A DNA stretch of 34,954 nt, from NCBI RefSeq assembly GCF_000332335.1, contig NZ_KB235948.1, positions 2,430,096 through 2,465,049 of the forward strand, read 5' to 3'. The translations under genes were made by a program, and so were the position numbers. The stretch is from Kamptonema formosum PCC 10802. Lineage in GTDB: Bacteria; Cyanobacteriota; Cyanobacteriia; Cyanobacteriales; Oscillatoriaceae. Within the stretch, counting starts at the first letter, position 1, and every line of letters starts with the position of its first letter. Below, in pieces: positions 33,335-34,954 of this stretch. The notes under the pieces are model-generated. The model worked only from the letters and a program-made list of their open reading frames with translations, did not search any database and was not told the origin of the DNA.

Positions 33335-33448
33335 TATAGCAGCAGTCATATTGGTTAGGACATCAGTGACCTAGGGAAAAAGGCGTAGGCTAAGGCGAAC
33401 GCCTTAGCCTCTTGATATAATGTCCTAACCTAAGTGCATACTGCTATA
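33335..33448. mobile_element. MITE-like palindromic element
   Basis: 114 bp with ends TATAGCAG (33335-33342) and CTGCTATA (33441-33448), inner pair GGTTAGGACAT (33353-33363) / ATGTCCTAACC (33420-33430), and a perfect central hairpin AGGCTAAGGCG-AA-CGCCTTAGCCT (33387-33410). The words GGACAT and GATATAATGTCC relate it to the elements at 9491 and 30578. Confidence 0.7.
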
Positions 33449-33491
33449 TATAGCGGTTCTAAGTGAGTTGTGAAAAGGTAGAAACAAAAGT

Positions 33492-33522
33492 AGAAACCCG
33501 GTTTCTCCAAGAAACCGGGTTT
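33492..33522. repeat. Compact palindrome AGAAACCCGG-CCGGGTTT
   Basis: Fourth copy of the 33-bp palindrome; here the centre is CCA instead of TTA and the last bases have changed. ATAGCGGTTCT precedes it, as near the copy at 22329. Confidence 0.88.
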
Positions 33523-33660
33523 GTAGCACAAATTATTTATAATTTCTATATGTGCAAAATAGACGCATCGTTACGCTCGGGAATGGTTTGCCGGCGGCTG
33601 CCAGGCGGGAAAAATTTTCCTGTGATAGAGTTAGGATAGCCTTATTTCTATCCAAAGCGC

Positions 33661-34065
33661 ATGATCGCGATCAATTCAGCACTGACAGACAGGCTAGCGG
33701 ACTTAACAGACGGGCTGTTCTGGATAAGCGAAAGGGATTTTTATCCGTTTCAAGTCTTTGCCTGGGAAACAGCAGCCATCACGCCAAGACAGCTGCTGCA
33801 ACTCACCCACCATCCCCCAAACACGCCGGTGGAAGTGGTGGATTTTGATAATTTATTCGCACCGGCACTGCAACAGCGAGACGGGCAAACTGAAAAAGAA
33901 AAACAGACAGTGGGGAGATATCACATCCTGAAAAATTTCCTAAAATATCACCTGAGCCATATTAAAGTGTACCGAGTCGGCACCGGCAGGGTTGACATCT
34001 ACATCATCGGCACCACGCGGGATGACAATCTGGCGGGGCTTTCCACTGTAGCGGTAGAAGCTTGA
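33661..34065 (+). CDS. nuiA: NuiA-like nuclease inhibitor
   Basis: 134 residues, the size of the Anabaena NuiA protein, which inhibits the sugar-non-specific nuclease NucA. Matching pieces are LTDGLFWISERDFYPFQVF near the start, VEVVDFDNLF in the middle, and VYRVG, VDIYIIG and NLAGLSTVAVE at the end, in the same order and spacing as I recall for that family. NuiA blocks NucA with C-terminal residues that contact the metal; here the end is AVEA. No nucA homologue lies in the window. The start at ATG 33661 has no ribosome site. Family assignment is strong; actual nuclease partner unknown. Confidence 0.85.
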   Translation: MIAINSALTDRLADLTDGLFWISERDFYPFQVFAWETAAITPRQLLQLTHHPPNTPVEVVDFDNLFAPALQQRDGQTEKEKQTVGRYHILKNFLKYHLSHIKVYRVGTGRVDIYIIGTTRDDNLAGLSTVAVEA

Positions 34066-34208
34066 CTGCCGGCTTGTCGGTGCCGGTGTTTCCGGTGTTT
34101 GCTTATATTCTATCGGGTTGCATCTATTTTGTCAAATTTTAGGGGCGGGTAAGTGGAAATCTTTGTGGGATAATCAGGATTATAATTGCTACTTTCCAGG
34201 CGATTGGA

Positions 34209-34452
34209 AATCGCGGCTATACAAACAAAGCCCGCCTACGCGGGCTAAGATAAGAGGGAGATTTTCACAAGATGCGCGGGTTTTCCTCGTTCCCAGCCTC
34301 AGGCTGGTAACGCCTATTTGGAGGCTCGGCCTCCTTCTCCCCAACCAATGAAGCGACATTCCGCTTTGCGGGCGATAATCCCCCATTAATTCGCCAACAA
34401 GCTCAGAGAATTCGCGGCTATATATAAAACATTAGCCTGAGCAGGCTTCAGA
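34209..34452. repeat. Two related CGCGGCTATA hairpin repeats plus a dispersed repeat
   Basis: TCGCGGCTATACAAACAAAG with hairpin AGCCCGC-CTAC-GCGGGCT (34209-34248) and TTCGCGGCTATATATAAAAC with AGCCTG/CAGGCT (34409-34452) are related direct copies 200 bp apart. Between them, 34289-34345 is a copy of the TTCCCAGCCTCAGGCTGG / GGAGGCTCGGCCTCC repeat. The second copy ends just before the 64-residue gene. Confidence 0.75.
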
Positions 34453-34457
34453 ATCCC

Positions 34458-34652
34458 ATGACACCGGCAGAATTTGAGTATTTAATACGAAAGACAGTCA
34501 CCTATCTGGAATTTCATGCCGATGATTCGGCAAAGGAGATAGCGGCGGAGTGGCGGCGGGTGCTGGCGGAAATCCAGCAGATGAAAAAGCGGGCTGTTAA
34601 AAAGACAGCCAAGATAGAAAGCCGCCGGTCAAAAAGAGATGACAAGGAATAA
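34458..34652 (+). CDS. Small charged hypothetical protein
   Basis: 64 residues (MTPAEFEYLIRKTVTYLEFH start), predicted all-helical, with a basic tail (KKRAVKKTAKIESRRSKRDD). The composition is protein-like and not a translated repeat, and it sits between two repeat blocks. No ribosome site is clear and I recognise no family. A small DNA/RNA-binding or antitoxin-size protein is possible, but no partner gene is seen. Confidence 0.45.
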   Translation: MTPAEFEYLIRKTVTYLEFHADDSAKEIAAEWRRVLAEIQQMKKRAVKKTAKIESRRSKRDDKE

Positions 34653-34663
34653 GCCGGTGCGCA

Positions 34664-34954
34664 GTTCGTAGTTGGGCTTTAGCCCAAAAAGGTTCGTAGT
34701 TGGGCTTTAGCCCAAAAAGGTTCGTAGTTGGGCTTTAGCCCAAAAAGGTTCGTAGTTGGGCTTTAGCCCAAAAAGGTTCGTAGTTGGGCTTTAGCCCAAA
34801 AAGGTTCGTAGTTGGGCTTTAGCCCAAGGTTCGTAGTTGGGCTTTAGCCCAAAGGTTCGTAGTTGGGCTTCAGCCCAAAAAGGTTCGTAGTTGGGCTTTA
34901 GCCCAAAAAGGTTCGTAGTTGGGCTTTAGCCCAAAAAGGTTCGTAGTTGGGCTT
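34664..34954. repeat. Palindromic tandem array D (11 units, cut by window end)
   Basis: Units GGTTCGTAG + TTGGGCTTTAGCCCAA + AAA, mostly 28 bp because of the longer A-run; two shorter units occur near 34800-34860. One unit has centre TC instead of TT. Same orientation as array A at the other window end. Confidence 0.95.

Overview
The window comes from a filamentous, diazotrophic cyanobacterium, most likely of the Oscillatoria/Microcoleus type, though a heterocystous relative is not excluded. The evidence is a cyanobacterial group-2a uptake hydrogenase (hupS, hupL, hupW), the nitrogen-fixation activator CnfR/PatB, a ModD-like gene, an aa3-type cytochrome oxidase operon of cyanobacterial layout, a DUF928 gene, a NuiA-like gene, and a high density of short palindromic intergenic repeats. 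No rRNA, tRNA, CRISPR array or complete insertion sequence was seen.

Layout. 1-500: palindromic tandem array and dispersed repeats. 526-2186 (minus): a TPR protein and two very small membrane proteins, resembling the accessory genes linked to hup/hyp loci in other cyanobacteria. 2187-5875 (plus): hupS, hupL and hupW behind a long leader with a perfect NtcA box. 5880-6525: no gene, but a textbook sigma-70 promoter followed by a strongly folded, pseudoknot-capable sequence and a terminator, the best candidate here for an undescribed RNA. 6548-9352: divergent modD and cnfR. 9491-9627: a MITE-like element. 9666-11153: a soluble PAS histidine kinase. 11308-14937 (minus): ctaC-ctaD-ctaE. 14938-15865: no gene; G-rich tandem repeat. 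15866-22183: a TpsA-like filamentous hemagglutinin protein, an exported TPR-CHAT peptidase and a DUF928 protein. 22469-28317 (minus): two large membrane GGDEF-EAL proteins, one with CHASE2. 28318-29288: no gene; paired direct repeats and a third array. 29289-32821: a papain-fold-like hypothetical protein, then a Crp/Fnr regulator divergent from the hybrid-cluster protein gene hcp, whose promoter carries an FNR-type palindrome. 33661-34652: a NuiA-like nuclease inhibitor and a small charged protein. 34664 to the end: a fourth array.

How the genes fit together. The left third serves nitrogen-fixation physiology: hydrogen recycling, a nif activator and molybdenum-linked ModD, although no nif structural gene is present. 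The oxidase genes and the Crp/Fnr-hcp pair concern respiration and nitrosative or low-oxygen stress. The central block (TPS exoprotein, secreted CHAT peptidase, DUF928, CHASE2 and second c-di-GMP protein) looks like a cell-surface or envelope-signalling module. Both window ends lie in the same palindromic array family, so the limits may be set by repeats that break assemblies.
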